From Hymenobacter sp. J193 (GTDB lineage Bacteria > Bacteroidota > Bacteroidia > Cytophagales > Hymenobacteraceae): a stretch of 64,000 bases of DNA. Shown here one piece after another: positions 19,453 to 28,962 of this stretch. The notes beneath the pieces are model-generated. The model saw only the letters and a list, made by a program, of their open reading frames with translations. It searched no databases and was not told the DNA's origin. Every line of letters starts with the position of its first letter. The first letter of the stretch is position 1. The stretch lies in the NCBI RefSeq assembly GCF_024700075.1, contig NZ_JAJONE010000001.1, forward strand, positions 4,487,001 through 4,551,000, given 5' to 3'. The translations under genes were made by a program, and so were the position numbers.

Positions 19453-20702
19453 ACCTCCAGCAGGGCGCGGGCTTTGAGCAGGCATTCCTCGTATTCGCGC
19501 TCCGGTACCGAGTCGTAGGTGATGGCCGACCCGACTTGGAAGGAAAGGTAGCCAGTGTCCGAGCGGTACTGCAGGCTGCGAATAATCACGTTGAATTCAA
19601 ACCCCCCATCGGGCCAGGCGTAGCCAATGCTGCCGCTGTAGAGGCCGCGCCGGGTGCGCTCATACTGCTCAATCAGCTGCATGGCCCGGATTTTCGGCGC
19701 CCCGGTCATAGACCCCATCGGGAAGGTCGCGCGCAGCACATCCACCATATCCACGTCAGGCCGCAACTCAGCCTCCACGGTCGATATCATCTGCCAGACG
19801 TGGCGGAAGGGGTAGAGGCCGAACAGCTCGGGCACCTGCACGGTGCCGGTGCGGGCTACGCGGGCCAGGTCGTTGCGGACCAGATCCACAATCATCAGGT
19901 TTTCGGCGCGCTCTTTTTCATCGGCCAGTAGCGTCTGGCGCAGTTGCTCGTCTTCCGTGGGCGTAGTGCCGCGCCGGATGGTGCCTTTAATGGGCTGAGA
20001 AATAATAACCGGATCATAATGCGCCAGGAACCGCTCGGGCGAAGCGCACAGCAGGTAATGGTCGTGGTAGCGGAAGAAGCCGGCAAACGGGGCGGGGGAG
20101 GTTGCATTCAGCTGCAGAAATACATCCACCGGGTCCAGATTGATGTTTTCGGCGTAGAACTCCTGGCACAGATTCAGCTCGTACACCTCGCCATTAAGAA
20201 TGTCCTCCCGAATAGCTTCCACGGCCGCCAGGTAATCGGCCTTGGGCATGCGGGGCGTCAGGACGGGCACGGGCGGGGGCATTGGCGGCGGCACAGCCGT
20301 GGCCAGAATAGCCTCGAGCACCCCAGCCGTTTGGCCATGAATTTCCAGCGCATCAAGCCGCCAATAAAGCCAGGTTTGCGGGTAGAAAAAATGCAGTGCC
20401 GGCCAATCCAGCCCCGAGACGTTGGCACTGTGCAGCTGCTCTATCTCATTTTTTACTTCATACGTGAGGAAGCCCATGCGCGGGGTGGCATCCACGGGGC
20501 GCGGCGGCCACTGGCGCAGCTCGGCCAGGGTGCGGGGTGCGTTGGGCGCGTTATCGGCTACGCCCAGCAGCCGGGCGAAAGGACCGGCAGGATATTCCAG
20601 CCCATTTGGCTCGAAGTAGGCGCAGTGCGCGAAGCCGGCGGCCCAGCGCAGAACTCGGGCCAGGAAGTCGGGCGGAAGGGAAGCAAGCGGAACGGTAAGC
20701 AC
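19434..20702 (-). CDS. pabB: Aminodeoxychorismate synthase component I / anthranilate synthase component I family
   Basis: A chorismate-using enzyme: PabB makes 4-amino-4-deoxychorismate for folate, TrpE makes anthranilate. The PIKGTIRRG motif favours PabB, because PabB uses that lysine where TrpE has alanine (PIAGT). Other core blocks are DEKERAENLMIVDLVRNDLAR, FPMGSMTGAPKIRAMQLIEQ, YSGSIGY and SFQVGSAITYDSVPEREYEEC. A GTG start at 20702 is chosen because a TACTTTTG box ends four bases before it and the upstream residues look non-coding; the frame is open back to 20843. The last codons (LKVKW) overlap an octad repeat. No glutaminase partner gene is adjacent. Confidence 0.9.
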   Translation of the reverse strand: MLTVPLASLPPDFLARVLRWAAGFAHCAYFEPNGLEYPAGPFARLLGVADNAPNAPRTLAELRQWPPRPVDATPRMGFLTYEVKNEIEQLHSANVSGLDWPALHFFYPQTWLYWRLDALEIHGQTAGVLEAILATAVPPPMPPPVPVLTPRMPKADYLAAVEAIREDILNGEVYELNLCQEFYAENINLDPVDVFLQLNATSPAPFAGFFRYHDHYLLCASPERFLAHYDPVIISQPIKGTIRRGTTPTEDEQLRQTLLADEKERAENLMIVDLVRNDLARVARTGTVQVPELFGLYPFRHVWQMISTVEAELRPDVDMVDVLRATFPMGSMTGAPKIRAMQLIEQYERTRRGLYSGSIGYAWPDGGFEFNVIIRSLQYRSDTGYLSFQVGSAITYDSVPEREYEECLLKARALLEVLKVKW

Positions 20703-20706
20703 GGCG

Positions 20707-20714
20707 CAAAAGTA
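20707..20714 (-). promoter_or_regulatory. Bacteroidota -7 box (TACTTTTG) before pabB
   Basis: TACTTTTG is an exact TAnnTTTG match, followed by CGCC and a GTG in the pabB frame. If used, the transcript would start at or next to this GTG. Confidence 0.5.
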
Positions 20715-20846
20715 CGAGGGCTGCAGGGGACGAAGAGCAAGTGGTGCAGGACCGGATGGGAGGCTGGAGTGGCCGCCAGTCGCGAGACTGGCTTCTGCCC
20801 GCCAGGGCATTAACACATCAGCAAATTCTCCACATGAGCACATTCA

Positions 20847-22424
20847 TCAGTCCAGGTCCTGCAGGGCTACTTTGGCTTTGGTGTCGGTGCTGTTCTTGTA
20901 CTCGTGCTTGGGGTAGGCCAGCACTTTTTGGAAGTAGGCGCGGGCCGTGCTCTTCTGCCCCTCGGCCTGGTACAGGTAGCCCAGCTGCAAGGCCGATTGA
21001 GGCGCGAAGTAGTACGGCGCATTGCCCGCCACGGCAATAGTGCGGCGATAAAGCAGCCGGGCCGAGTCGGGGCGGCCGAGGCCCTGCCAGGCGCGGGCCC
21101 GGCGGTAGGGGGCCTCTATCTGGTCGCGCAGGGGCGTCTGGTGGGTGGGGCGGAAGGTGTCCAGCGTGGCCAGGGCCTCGCTGTAGTAGCCGCCGTCAAT
21201 CTGCAGGCGGGCGCGGGTAAGGGTGGCGTTCAGGGGCACGCGGCCATCGTAGAAGCGCTGGGCGTAGGTATCTTCCTCCACCACCGTGCGGCCGCCGCCC
21301 CGCGCAATCTGCTGGCGGTAGCGTTCCGCCGCAGCCTTATCACCGCGCAGCCAGGCCGTCAGGTACAGCTTGAAGGCGGCATCCTTACGGTAGTGCTGGC
21401 CCTGAAACTCGCGCAGGAACTGCAGGTTTTCGCGCTCCGAAGCCGCATACTGACCTTGGTAGAGCAGCAGGTCGGCGGCCATGTGGTGCAGGTAGGCTAC
21501 GGGCAGGTAGCCCGCGCCGGTGGGCCGGGCGCCGTAGGCGGCCAGCGCTGCCTCGGTATGGTGCTGGCGCTTGTTGAGGCTGATGGCCAGGTAGCTGAAC
21601 AGCAGGTTGTCGGGCTGCTGGATGGCCCACGAGCTGGCCAGCTGCACGGCCTGCTCGGTTTTCTTGTAGTAGGTTTCCTCCACCAGGGCCAGCATAATGC
21701 GGGCTTCGGGCTGAAAGTCGTTGGGCTGGCCGGCAGCAACGCGCAGGTTCAGCAGGCCGGCCTCCACGCTGCCCGGTAGCCCCAGCAGCTTCAGAAACCA
21801 GCGGTAGCCCTCGGGCAGGGAGCCAATGAAAAACTGCATCATGCCCAGCGTTTTGCGGGCCGGCAAGTAGCTGGGGTAGCGGCGCACTACCTGCTGCATG
21901 CCCGCGTAGGCCTGCCGCATGCTCCATGCCCCCTGAATTTCGTGCTGAAACGCAACCTGCGCGGCGGCCTGGTGCAGGCGGATTTCGGCGGCGGCGTAGG
22001 CTCGTAGCGCCGTTTGCTCGGGCGACTTTTCCAGCTGGGCCAGCCGCTCGTCCTGGGCCTCAATAAGTGGCTCGTAGCGGCGGGCGTCCTGCGTAACCAT
22101 CAGCTCCGTGAACTCAATGCAGTCGGCCACGAGCAGGGTGCCGGCGCTGCCGGCGGCGCGTTGCTGCTCGGAAAGCAGCAGGGCGCGGGCGGGCGCGGGG
22201 CGCAGCTTTAGCAGCTCACTGTAGGCGCGGCGGGCGGCGGGCGTCAGCTGGAAGTTGAAACCAGTTAACGGGTCAAGGGCTCCAGTGGCCGGAGCCTGGC
22301 GTTCGGCAGCCGCCTGGCCCGCCCCGGCCGCCGGCCAAGGCAGCCACAGTAATGCCAGCGGCCCCAGGAGCAGGGGCCACCTCAGTTGATGGAACGTATT
22401 CAGGAGCCAGGCCAAGCCAGTCAT
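20847..22424 (-). CDS. Tetratricopeptide-repeat secreted protein
   Basis: The ATG at 22424 (MTGLAWLLNTFHQL) is preferred because the longer GTG frame starts inside the upstream terminator. The N-terminus has a hydrophobic export segment (WPLLLGPLALLWLPWPAAGAG). The rest, about 480 aa, is helical. Recognisable TPR-like units are YLPARKTLGMMQFFIGSLPE, ALATLDTFRPTHQTPLRDQI and YFAPQSALQLGYLYQAEGQ. The arrangement loosely recalls TTC39/Iml2-type proteins, but this is a tentative resemblance. It ends 145 bases before the chosen pabB start. Function unknown, probably a periplasmic scaffold. Confidence 0.8.
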   Translation of the reverse strand: MTGLAWLLNTFHQLRWPLLLGPLALLWLPWPAAGAGQAAAERQAPATGALDPLTGFNFQLTPAARRAYSELLKLRPAPARALLLSEQQRAAGSAGTLLVADCIEFTELMVTQDARRYEPLIEAQDERLAQLEKSPEQTALRAYAAAEIRLHQAAAQVAFQHEIQGAWSMRQAYAGMQQVVRRYPSYLPARKTLGMMQFFIGSLPEGYRWFLKLLGLPGSVEAGLLNLRVAAGQPNDFQPEARIMLALVEETYYKKTEQAVQLASSWAIQQPDNLLFSYLAISLNKRQHHTEAALAAYGARPTGAGYLPVAYLHHMAADLLLYQGQYAASERENLQFLREFQGQHYRKDAAFKLYLTAWLRGDKAAAERYRQQIARGGGRTVVEEDTYAQRFYDGRVPLNATLTRARLQIDGGYYSEALATLDTFRPTHQTPLRDQIEAPYRRARAWQGLGRPDSARLLYRRTIAVAGNAPYYFAPQSALQLGYLYQAEGQKSTARAYFQKVLAYPKHEYKNSTDTKAKVALQDLD

Positions 22425-22429
22425 ACAAG

Positions 22430-22461
22430 AAAAAAGGAACGACACGGGGCCGTTCCTTTTA
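22430..22461 (-). terminator. Terminator after the zinc-ribbon gene
   Basis: AAAAGGAACG and CGTTCCTTTT form the stem, with TTTTTT following on the minus strand. It separates the zinc-ribbon gene from the TPR gene. Confidence 0.85.
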
Positions 22462-22504
22462 AGGAGGTGATAGGGTAACAGATAATGTTTCCTAGCACCA
22501 GTTG

Positions 22505-23254
22505 CTATGCAATGCGGGCTTCTACATCGGCCAGCACACGGCCGCAGTGCTCACATACAATGATTTTCTTGTGGGCGATGATGTCGGCCTGACGCTGGGG
22601 CGGCACTGTGTTGAAGCAGCCACCGCAGGCGTCGCGCTTCACCGTTACCACGGCCAGGCCGTTGCGCACGTTGCCGCGGATGCGGGTATAAGCCGTTAGT
22701 AGCCGGTCCTCAACGGGCTTGGCGGCGCCTTCGCGCTCATCCATGAGCTTTTTCTCGTCGGCTTCACTTTCGCCCACGATGGTGTCCAGCTCTACCTTCT
22801 TGTTGTCGAGGTCCTTCTTGCGCTCTTCCAGGCGCTGCTTGGTGCCGGCAATGTCCTGGATTTTCTGCTCGATGTGGTACTGGGCCTCTTTGATTTTCTT
22901 GTCGGAAATCTGGATTTCCAGGCGCTGCAGCTCGATTTCCTTGGCAATGGCCTCGTACTCACGGTTGTTGCGCACGTTCTGCTGCTGGTCCTCATACTTC
23001 TTGATGAGGCCTTCAGCGTCTTTGGCGTTCTGCTTGCGCTGCTTGATCTGCTCGTTGAGGCCGGCAATTTCCTCATCAAACTTGCTCACGCGCACCTCGT
23101 AGCCCGCAATTTCGTCCTCCAAGTCACGCACCTCTTCGGGCAGGTCGCCCCGCACGCGCCGGATTTCATCAAGCTGCGAATCGATGCGCTGCAGGTTCAG
23201 GAGGGCTTCCAGCTTACTGGCAACCGGGGTTTCCGCGGAGGGGTTAGCAATCAT
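22505..23254 (-). CDS. C4-type zinc ribbon / long coiled-coil protein
   Basis: A 249-residue protein: about 190 residues of coiled coil (LEALLNLQRIDSQLDEIRRVRGDLPEEV and many heptads after it), then a C-terminal zinc ribbon with CGGC and CEHC pairs (RDACGGCFNTVPPQRQ, IIVCEHCGRVL). This family (CT398-like) probably binds nucleic acid or protein partners; function is not established. The start at 23254 (MIANPSAETP) overlaps the end of the Nif3-like gene by 11 bases, so the two are translationally coupled. This pairing is recurrent in Bacteroidota as far as I recall. Confidence 0.92.
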   Translation of the reverse strand: MIANPSAETPVASKLEALLNLQRIDSQLDEIRRVRGDLPEEVRDLEDEIAGYEVRVSKFDEEIAGLNEQIKQRKQNAKDAEGLIKKYEDQQQNVRNNREYEAIAKEIELQRLEIQISDKKIKEAQYHIEQKIQDIAGTKQRLEERKKDLDNKKVELDTIVGESEADEKKLMDEREGAAKPVEDRLLTAYTRIRGNVRNGLAVVTVKRDACGGCFNTVPPQRQADIIAHKKIIVCEHCGRVLADVEARIA

Positions 23255-24344
23255 AACGGACAGGGTTGGTGAGGGTCTCAGCAATTAAGACCGCAAAAGT
23301 ACTCCCAAAGTTACCCATAAGCAAATCCCGGAAGATTTCCCCGGTAAACTGCTCGCTCTCGAAATGGCCCACGTCGCAGAGCATCAGCCGGCCTTCGGCC
23401 CCAAAGTATTCGTGATATTTCAGGTCGCCGGTCACGTAGGCATCGGCTCCGGCGGTGCGGGCTTTACCAATGAGGAAAGACCCTGCGCCGCCGCATAGCG
23501 CCACTTTCCGGATGGGCTGCTCAAAGTCGGTGTGCTTGACCACAGGCACCCCCAGAGCCGCCTTCAGGCGCTGGCGGAACTCGGGTGGGCTCAGTGGCTC
23601 CGGCAACTCGCCCACCATACCCGCGCCCACGTCCTGATGCACGTTTTCAAGCTTCACGATTTCGTAGGCTACCTCCTCATAGGGGTGAGTCTGGCGTAAT
23701 GCCCGCAACACCGCGCTTTGCAGATGCAGCGGGAGCAGTACCTGCACCTGCTCCTCGGCCACGGTTTCCGGCTCCGTGGGCTGCCCGATAAATGGATTGG
23801 TGCCCGCGCCGGGCGTGAAGGTGCCGGTACCGGAGGTGCGGAAACTGCACGCCGAGTACTGGCCAATCTGCCCGGCCCCGGCCTGGTACAGAGCCTGGAG
23901 CACAGCGTCGGTGTGGGGAGGCGGCACGTAAGTGATGAGCTTGGCGAGCAAACCAGGCTTGGGGTCGAGGATGCGCAGACTTCGGAGGCCCAGCTTTTCG
24001 GCCAGTTTGCGGTTTACGCCCTGCAGCACATTGTCGAGGTTGGTGTGGGCGGCGTACAGGGCAATGTCGTGGCGGATGGCCAGCAGCAGGGTCTGCTCCA
24101 CTTCGGTGGCCCCGGTGAGGCGCTTGAGCGGCTTGAAGATGAGCGGGTGGTGGGCTACCACCACGTTGCAGCCCCGGCGGCGGGCTTCTTCCACCACGGC
24201 CAGGGTGCAATCCAGGGCAATAAGCACGCCCCGGACCTCCATTGCGGGGTTGCCGCACTGCAGCCCGGCGTTGTCGTAGCTTTCCTGGTAGGCCAGCGGC
24301 GCCGCTTGTTCCAGCACACGCATGAGGGCTTGGACGGTAGGCAT
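23244..24344 (-). CDS. Nif3-like dinuclear metal centre hexameric protein
   Basis: The NIF3/YbgI/YqfO family forms toroidal hexamers with two metal ions per subunit. Metal-binding motifs are visible: VVAHHPLIF (His-His) early and CDVGHFESEQF (His, Glu) at the end, plus YAAHTNLDN. A middle insertion of about 100 residues (YVPPPHTDAVLQALYQAGAGQIG) is the YqfO-type domain. The 366-residue length fits the long form. Sometimes annotated GTP cyclohydrolase 1 type 2, which is not demonstrated here. It is coupled to the downstream zinc-ribbon gene. Confidence 0.93.
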   Translation of the reverse strand: MPTVQALMRVLEQAAPLAYQESYDNAGLQCGNPAMEVRGVLIALDCTLAVVEEARRRGCNVVVAHHPLIFKPLKRLTGATEVEQTLLLAIRHDIALYAAHTNLDNVLQGVNRKLAEKLGLRSLRILDPKPGLLAKLITYVPPPHTDAVLQALYQAGAGQIGQYSACSFRTSGTGTFTPGAGTNPFIGQPTEPETVAEEQVQVLLPLHLQSAVLRALRQTHPYEEVAYEIVKLENVHQDVGAGMVGELPEPLSPPEFRQRLKAALGVPVVKHTDFEQPIRKVALCGGAGSFLIGKARTAGADAYVTGDLKYHEYFGAEGRLMLCDVGHFESEQFTGEIFRDLLMGNFGSTFAVLIAETLTNPVRYDC

Positions 24345-24467
24345 TGTTTTTAAATGTGGGTAATGTGAGAAGAGGGGTAAATGTGGTAAATAATTTCCGG
24401 GGAGGCTGGGCAGCTGGAGCGGTAAACAGCGGCTACAGGCTGCATTCCACCCATTTTACACAACAGC

Positions 24468-25145
24468 TCACCTGCGCACATCGTCCAGCACTTCCACGTA
24501 GCGGGCCACGTTTTCGATTAGCTGGCGGCGCTTGTACTGCATGAGGTAGCGCGGGTGATCCAGCACCTCGATGCGCCTGAATAGCTGCAGCTCCTCGTTG
24601 AGGCGGTGCAGGAGCAGGGCGTTGCGGCGACCCAGGCACACGGCGGCGTGGCGGGCCAGCCCTACCTCGTGCACCTGCCGCTGCAGCCCGTCGCGGATGG
24701 CGGGCAGCAGGGCGGTTTGCAAGGCGGGTGAGTCGTAGTAATTGTAGTTTAGCCCGTTTTTCAGCAGCACTAGCGGGTAGAGGGAGCCCAGGAAAAAGTC
24801 CTGGTAAAACGCCGTCGGGCCGCCTAGCGCCGCCACCACTTCATACACAAACTGGCTGGATGGCTCCCGCTGCCGGGGTAGCGCGTTGGCAATACCACAC
24901 GCATCCTGCAGCGCTACCGGGTCGGTGAAGGCAATGCCGGTGCGGCCGTTGCCCAGGCGGCCGGGGTTGATGCCCAGCAGCGCCACGCGGGGCTGGTCGC
25001 CGGAGTAATACTGCTGCGCAAACCGGGAAAGCAACTCACGCGGGGTGTTTTCCTGGTACGGGCTGAAGGCCTGCACTCCGTCGGGCAGGGGCAGAGGCGG
25101 CGGAAATTCGGTCAGGAAGGGCAGGAGCCGGTCGGCAAAAGACAT
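24468..25145 (-). CDS. SMUG2-type DNA glycosylase family protein
   Basis: A uracil-DNA-glycosylase-fold protein, 225 aa from the ATG at 25145 (MSFADRLLPFL). The substrate-pocket motif is VALLGINPGRLGNGRTGIAF and the C-terminal catalytic loop is VLDHPRYLMQYKR, which carries the His-Pro seen in UDG superfamily proteins. It would remove damaged pyrimidines from DNA; specificity is not readable. The 94-residue upstream extension of the frame (to 25424) overlaps the lpxK start region and is not coding. Divergent from lpxK. Confidence 0.88.
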   Translation of the reverse strand: MSFADRLLPFLTEFPPPLPLPDGVQAFSPYQENTPRELLSRFAQQYYSGDQPRVALLGINPGRLGNGRTGIAFTDPVALQDACGIANALPRQREPSSQFVYEVVAALGGPTAFYQDFFLGSLYPLVLLKNGLNYNYYDSPALQTALLPAIRDGLQRQVHEVGLARHAAVCLGRRNALLLHRLNEELQLFRRIEVLDHPRYLMQYKRRQLIENVARYVEVLDDVRR

Positions 25146-25220
25146 AGGGGAAAGGCCGGAAGCATCAGTTTTTCCTGCGCTTACGTTAGTCGGCTGCCGG
25201 GTTGGCAGCACATAACCCGT

Positions 25221-25228
25221 TAATTTTG
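25221..25228 (+). promoter_or_regulatory. Bacteroidota -7 box (TAATTTTG) before lpxK
   Basis: TAATTTTG fits TAnnTTTG and lies 25 bases before the lpxK ATG. Confidence 0.45.
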
Positions 25229-25253
25229 CCCCGGCCCATCTGCCCATGTTTGC

Positions 25254-26303
25254 ATGAACTCCTTCGTAACGCTCCTGCTGCTGCCTTTGAGCTGGCTCTA
25301 TGCCAGTGTTATGGCGGTGCGCAACTGGCTGTACGATACGGGGCTGAAAGTCAGTAGCTCCTTTCCGGTTCCCCTCATTGTAGTGGGCAACCTGCGAGTG
25401 GGCGGCACCGGCAAAACCCCGCACGTTGCCTGGGTGGTGCGCGAGCTGCAGCAGTTAGGTGAGCAGCCGGCCATCCTGAGCCGGGGCTACGGCCGCCAGA
25501 CCCGGGGCTACCGCCGCGTAACGCCGCAGGAAACCGCCACCACTGTGGGCGACGAGCCCCTGCAGCACTGGCAGGATTTTGCGGGTGCCGTGCCCGTAGC
25601 CGTGGCCGAAGACCGCCGCTTGGGTATCCGGCACCTGCTGGCCGAAACCACTGCCACGGCCGTGGTACTCGATGATGCCTACCAGCACCGCCGCGTGCAG
25701 CCTACGCTGTCTTTCCTGCTCACGGAGCATCAGCGGCCTTTCTACGAGGATTGGGTGCTGCCCGCCGGGCGCCTGCGCGAAAGCCGGGGCGGGGCCCGCC
25801 GCGCCGATGTCATCATCGTAACGAAGTGCCCCGCCGAGCTACCCGCCGCCGAGCAGGTGAAAATCCGGCAACGTATCGGGCGCTACAGCCGGCCGGGCGC
25901 GCCGGTGCTGTTTTCCAGCTATACTTACGGGGCACCCGTGGCGGTAGGCGCCGCCGCGCTGGCCAGCCCGGCCGGCGTGCTGCTCACGGGCATTGCCCAG
26001 CCCGGGCCGCTACGCGAGTACCTCACGCACGCCGGCTATGCACTGGCCCACCACGCCGCCTTTGCCGACCACCACGCCTTCACGGCGGCCGAAATTCGGG
26101 CGGTAGTGGCTCAACTCCCGCCCGGAGGCAGCATCTTTACCACGCAAAAGGACGCCATGCGCCTGCGCGAGCCGGCCCTGCAAGCCGCGCTGGCGGGCGT
26201 ACCGGTGTTTTTTATTCCCATTGAAGTCCGGCTGCTGGGGGATGGTGCCCGTCAGCTCCGGCAGTTTCTGATGTCTTCCTTTCAGCCCCACGCTGTTGTC
26301 TGA
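25254..26303 (+). CDS. lpxK: Tetraacyldisaccharide 4'-kinase
   Basis: LpxK phosphorylates the 4' position of the lipid A disaccharide at the inner membrane. The 349-residue protein has an N-terminal membrane-associated helix (LLLLPLSWLYASVMAVRNWLYD), the P-loop as VGNLRVGGTGKTPHVAWV, SRGYGR, VGDEPL and the DDAYQHRR motif. It overlaps the following porin gene by 8 bases, so an outer-membrane lipid enzyme and an outer-membrane barrel are cotranslated. Identification is firm. Confidence 0.96.
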   Translation: MNSFVTLLLLPLSWLYASVMAVRNWLYDTGLKVSSSFPVPLIVVGNLRVGGTGKTPHVAWVVRELQQLGEQPAILSRGYGRQTRGYRRVTPQETATTVGDEPLQHWQDFAGAVPVAVAEDRRLGIRHLLAETTATAVVLDDAYQHRRVQPTLSFLLTEHQRPFYEDWVLPAGRLRESRGGARRADVIIVTKCPAELPAAEQVKIRQRIGRYSRPGAPVLFSSYTYGAPVAVGAAALASPAGVLLTGIAQPGPLREYLTHAGYALAHHAAFADHHAFTAAEIRAVVAQLPPGGSIFTTQKDAMRLREPALQAALAGVPVFFIPIEVRLLGDGARQLRQFLMSSFQPHAVV

Positions 26304-28242
26304 TTTATTTGCTTTGTGTTTGCAGTGGCGAAAAAGTGGCCTCGCCGCCAGATTTCGCGCCGCGCTGCTGGCGGGTTTGCTGGCGTTGCTGCTGGCGGCT
26401 CCGGCCCGCGCCCAGATTATTGACGACTCGACCAAGGTGCTCTACGGGCCGCTGACCACGCGCATCGTGCGGGAGCGGGACGTGTTGCGCGACCAAACCG
26501 AGGGCACCACGCTCGATACCACCCTCAATACCTTCCACAACCAGCGCTACTGGTTGCCCGACTCGTCGTTTTACCAGGACCTGGGCAACCTGGGTACGGC
26601 CTCGCGCCGCCTGCTCTGGCAGATGCCCAATCAGCTGGGCGCCCGCCTGGGCCGCAACGCCTTCGACCGGTATGCGCCCAACCCGGCTACCATACCGTAC
26701 TACGATACCCGCTCGCCATTCACCTACTTCCGCTACCAGCAGAGCTCCGTGGGCGAGCAGATATTTGAGCTGACTCACAGCCGCAGCTTCAAGAAGCTGG
26801 CCAACGTGGGCATCACCTACAACCGCGTGGCCAGCAACAAAGTCCTGGGCTCTATTCCCCGGAACCAGATGGTGCGCCACTCCACCATTACGCTGTTTGG
26901 CCGCTACCAGACCGAGGACGAGCGGTATCACCTGCTGGCCAACTACCTTATCACCCGGCACGAGGCGGTGGAGCAGGGCGGCATCCGGCCCCAGGCGGGC
27001 GATACGGCTCTGCGCCAGCTGTTCGACTACCGCTTGGAGGAAGTGTGGCTTTCCCAGGCTGTGAACCGCGACAACCGCGACGATGCCCACCTCACCCAAA
27101 CCTACCGCTTGCTGAGTAGGGGCCTCACCGCCTACCATACCCTGGACTTCAACCGCCAGCAGAACCGCTACAACGACGACGCCATTCCCTACGATGCGGA
27201 GGGGCGCATCCGCTATTATTCGCCCGCCACGGCCCGGCGCCAGACCCGCTACGACTCGCTCAAGACCGAAGACCGCGCCAACTACCGCCAGCTCGACAAC
27301 ACCGTGGGCGTGCTCGGCCACACCGATGCCGTGGACTACCGCCTCTACGGCCGCTACCGAAATGCCCGCCTCGAAACCCGCTCTTTGCTGGCCAACGGAA
27401 CTACGCCTACGACCTCGGAGCGTACCTTCAATCAAGTGTTTCTGGGCGGCACGGCCGCGTTCCGCTACCAGCAGTTTGCCATTGAAACCGCCGGCGAGTA
27501 CAAGCTCGCGGATGAATATTGGCTGCGGGCCTCCGCCCGACTGGGGCCGCTGACGGCCGAAATAGCCAGCACCTCGTACTCACCCACCCTCACCCAGCAG
27601 CAGTTCGATGGCAACCACTTTCAGTGGAAGCATCTTGACAAGACGGAATTTAACAACACCAAAGTAAACCAGCTGCTGGTGCGGGCCGAGCGCACGTTTG
27701 GACCGCAGCGCATTATGGTTGAAGGCGCCGTGGTGAATATTACCAGCTTGGTGTACTACAACGAGCAGGCTGTACCAGCGCAGCTGAAGGAAGACCGCCG
27801 CCTTTTCATTGGCCACCTGCGCCACCGCCTGGTGCTGGGCAAGCTCCGCGCCGACCACGACCTGACCCTGACCGGGGGAGGCAATGGGGACGGCCTGCGG
27901 ATTCCGGCCATTGTGCTCAATAGTCGCGTGGCCTACCAGGGCTACCTGTTCAAGAAGGCACTGTTCGGGCAGATCGGGCTGGAAACCTACTTTCAGTCGC
28001 GCTGGCGGCCCTACGACTACAGCCCCAGCACCCAGCAGTTTTTCGTGCAGAACAGCTTCACGGCCCGTAGCTACCCGGTGATGGATGTGTTTGTAAGCGG
28101 TGACATCAAGGCCGTCACATTCTTCCTGAAGCTGGCTTACCTCAACCAGGGCTTGTACCGTAACGGCTACTTCACGACGCCCTACTACACTGGCAACCCG
28201 CGCAGCTTCCAGTTTGGCGTCCGCTGGAATTTCTTTGATTAA
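26296..28242 (+). CDS. Putative porin, outer-membrane beta-barrel
   Basis: The protein (648 aa) starts inside the lpxK stop region and carries a signal peptide (LLAGLLALLLAAPARAQ) after a short basic head. The rest is rich in alternating aromatic and polar strands typical of a large barrel: PYYDTRSPFTYFRYQQ, IFELTHSRSFKKLANVGI, TITLFGRYQTEDERYHLLANY. It ends with an aromatic strand, FQFGVRWNFF, as expected for insertion into the outer membrane. This matches the Bacteroidota putative porin family. Cargo unknown. Confidence 0.88.
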   Translation: MSDLFALCLQWRKSGLAARFRAALLAGLLALLLAAPARAQIIDDSTKVLYGPLTTRIVRERDVLRDQTEGTTLDTTLNTFHNQRYWLPDSSFYQDLGNLGTASRRLLWQMPNQLGARLGRNAFDRYAPNPATIPYYDTRSPFTYFRYQQSSVGEQIFELTHSRSFKKLANVGITYNRVASNKVLGSIPRNQMVRHSTITLFGRYQTEDERYHLLANYLITRHEAVEQGGIRPQAGDTALRQLFDYRLEEVWLSQAVNRDNRDDAHLTQTYRLLSRGLTAYHTLDFNRQQNRYNDDAIPYDAEGRIRYYSPATARRQTRYDSLKTEDRANYRQLDNTVGVLGHTDAVDYRLYGRYRNARLETRSLLANGTTPTTSERTFNQVFLGGTAAFRYQQFAIETAGEYKLADEYWLRASARLGPLTAEIASTSYSPTLTQQQFDGNHFQWKHLDKTEFNNTKVNQLLVRAERTFGPQRIMVEGAVVNITSLVYYNEQAVPAQLKEDRRLFIGHLRHRLVLGKLRADHDLTLTGGGNGDGLRIPAIVLNSRVAYQGYLFKKALFGQIGLETYFQSRWRPYDYSPSTQQFFVQNSFTARSYPVMDVFVSGDIKAVTFFLKLAYLNQGLYRNGYFTTPYYTGNPRSFQFGVRWNFFD

Positions 28243-28298
28243 CCACCTAGCTGATACGCTATTTAGCTAAGCGTATGGAAAGCTGCTCTTGAACTACT

Positions 28299-28940
28299 AT
28301 GACGGATTATTCGGCGCCCCAGCCTTCAGAGGAAGAAGCTCAAAAACGCGAGAAAACCATCCTTAAGCTCAAGCTGAACACCGACCCGCGCTGGGTGGAT
28401 ATTGCCAGCAAAAACATTGAGGACATTCTCGTCGACCACGCCTACTGCGAGCAGAAGGCGGCCAGTACCGGTATTTCGCTGATTGTGAAATACCCCGAGA
28501 AAACGCGCCTCGTAGACGAGCTGACGGAGCTGGTAGCCGAGGAGTGGGCCCACTTCGAGCGGGTGCTGCAGGAGCTGCGCAAGCGCGGCCACCAGCTGGG
28601 CCGCCCCCGCCGCGACGAATACGTGGTGCAGCTGATGGCCCACGTGCGCAAAGGCGGCCTGCGCGAGCGGCAGCTCATGGACCAGCTACTGGTGTCGGCG
28701 CTGATTGAGGCCCGCAGCTGTGAGCGGTTCAAGCTGCTCTGGAAACACATTCCCGACCCTGAACTCAGCAAGTTCTACTACGAGCTGATGGTGTCGGAAG
28801 CCGGGCATTTCGTGGCGTACGTGGACCTGGCCAAGGAATACTGCGACGCCCGCGAAGTGGATGCCCGCCTGCAGGAGCTGCTCAAAATAGAGGGCGACAT
28901 CGTGACCAATCTGCCCGTGCGCGACGACCGGATGCACTAG
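28299..28940 (+). CDS. miaE: tRNA-(ms[2]io[6]A)-hydroxylase
   Basis: MiaE is a carboxylate-bridged diiron monooxygenase that hydroxylates the isopentenyl group of ms2i6A37 in tRNA. The ferritin-like four-helix fold is seen with its ligands: the helix IEDILVDHAYCEQKAAS (Asp/Glu and the EXXH-like region), AEEWAHFERVL (E..H), SALIEARSCERF and SEAGHFVAYV (E..H). Length 213 aa is normal. It depends on the MiaB product, and miaB lies about 9 kb away on the other strand. A composite REP-like terminator element follows. Confidence 0.94.
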   Translation: MTDYSAPQPSEEEAQKREKTILKLKLNTDPRWVDIASKNIEDILVDHAYCEQKAASTGISLIVKYPEKTRLVDELTELVAEEWAHFERVLQELRKRGHQLGRPRRDEYVVQLMAHVRKGGLRERQLMDQLLVSALIEARSCERFKLLWKHIPDPELSKFYYELMVSEAGHFVAYVDLAKEYCDAREVDARLQELLKIEGDIVTNLPVRDDRMH

Positions 28941-28962
28941 CGGTGAGATAGTGACGTGTCAG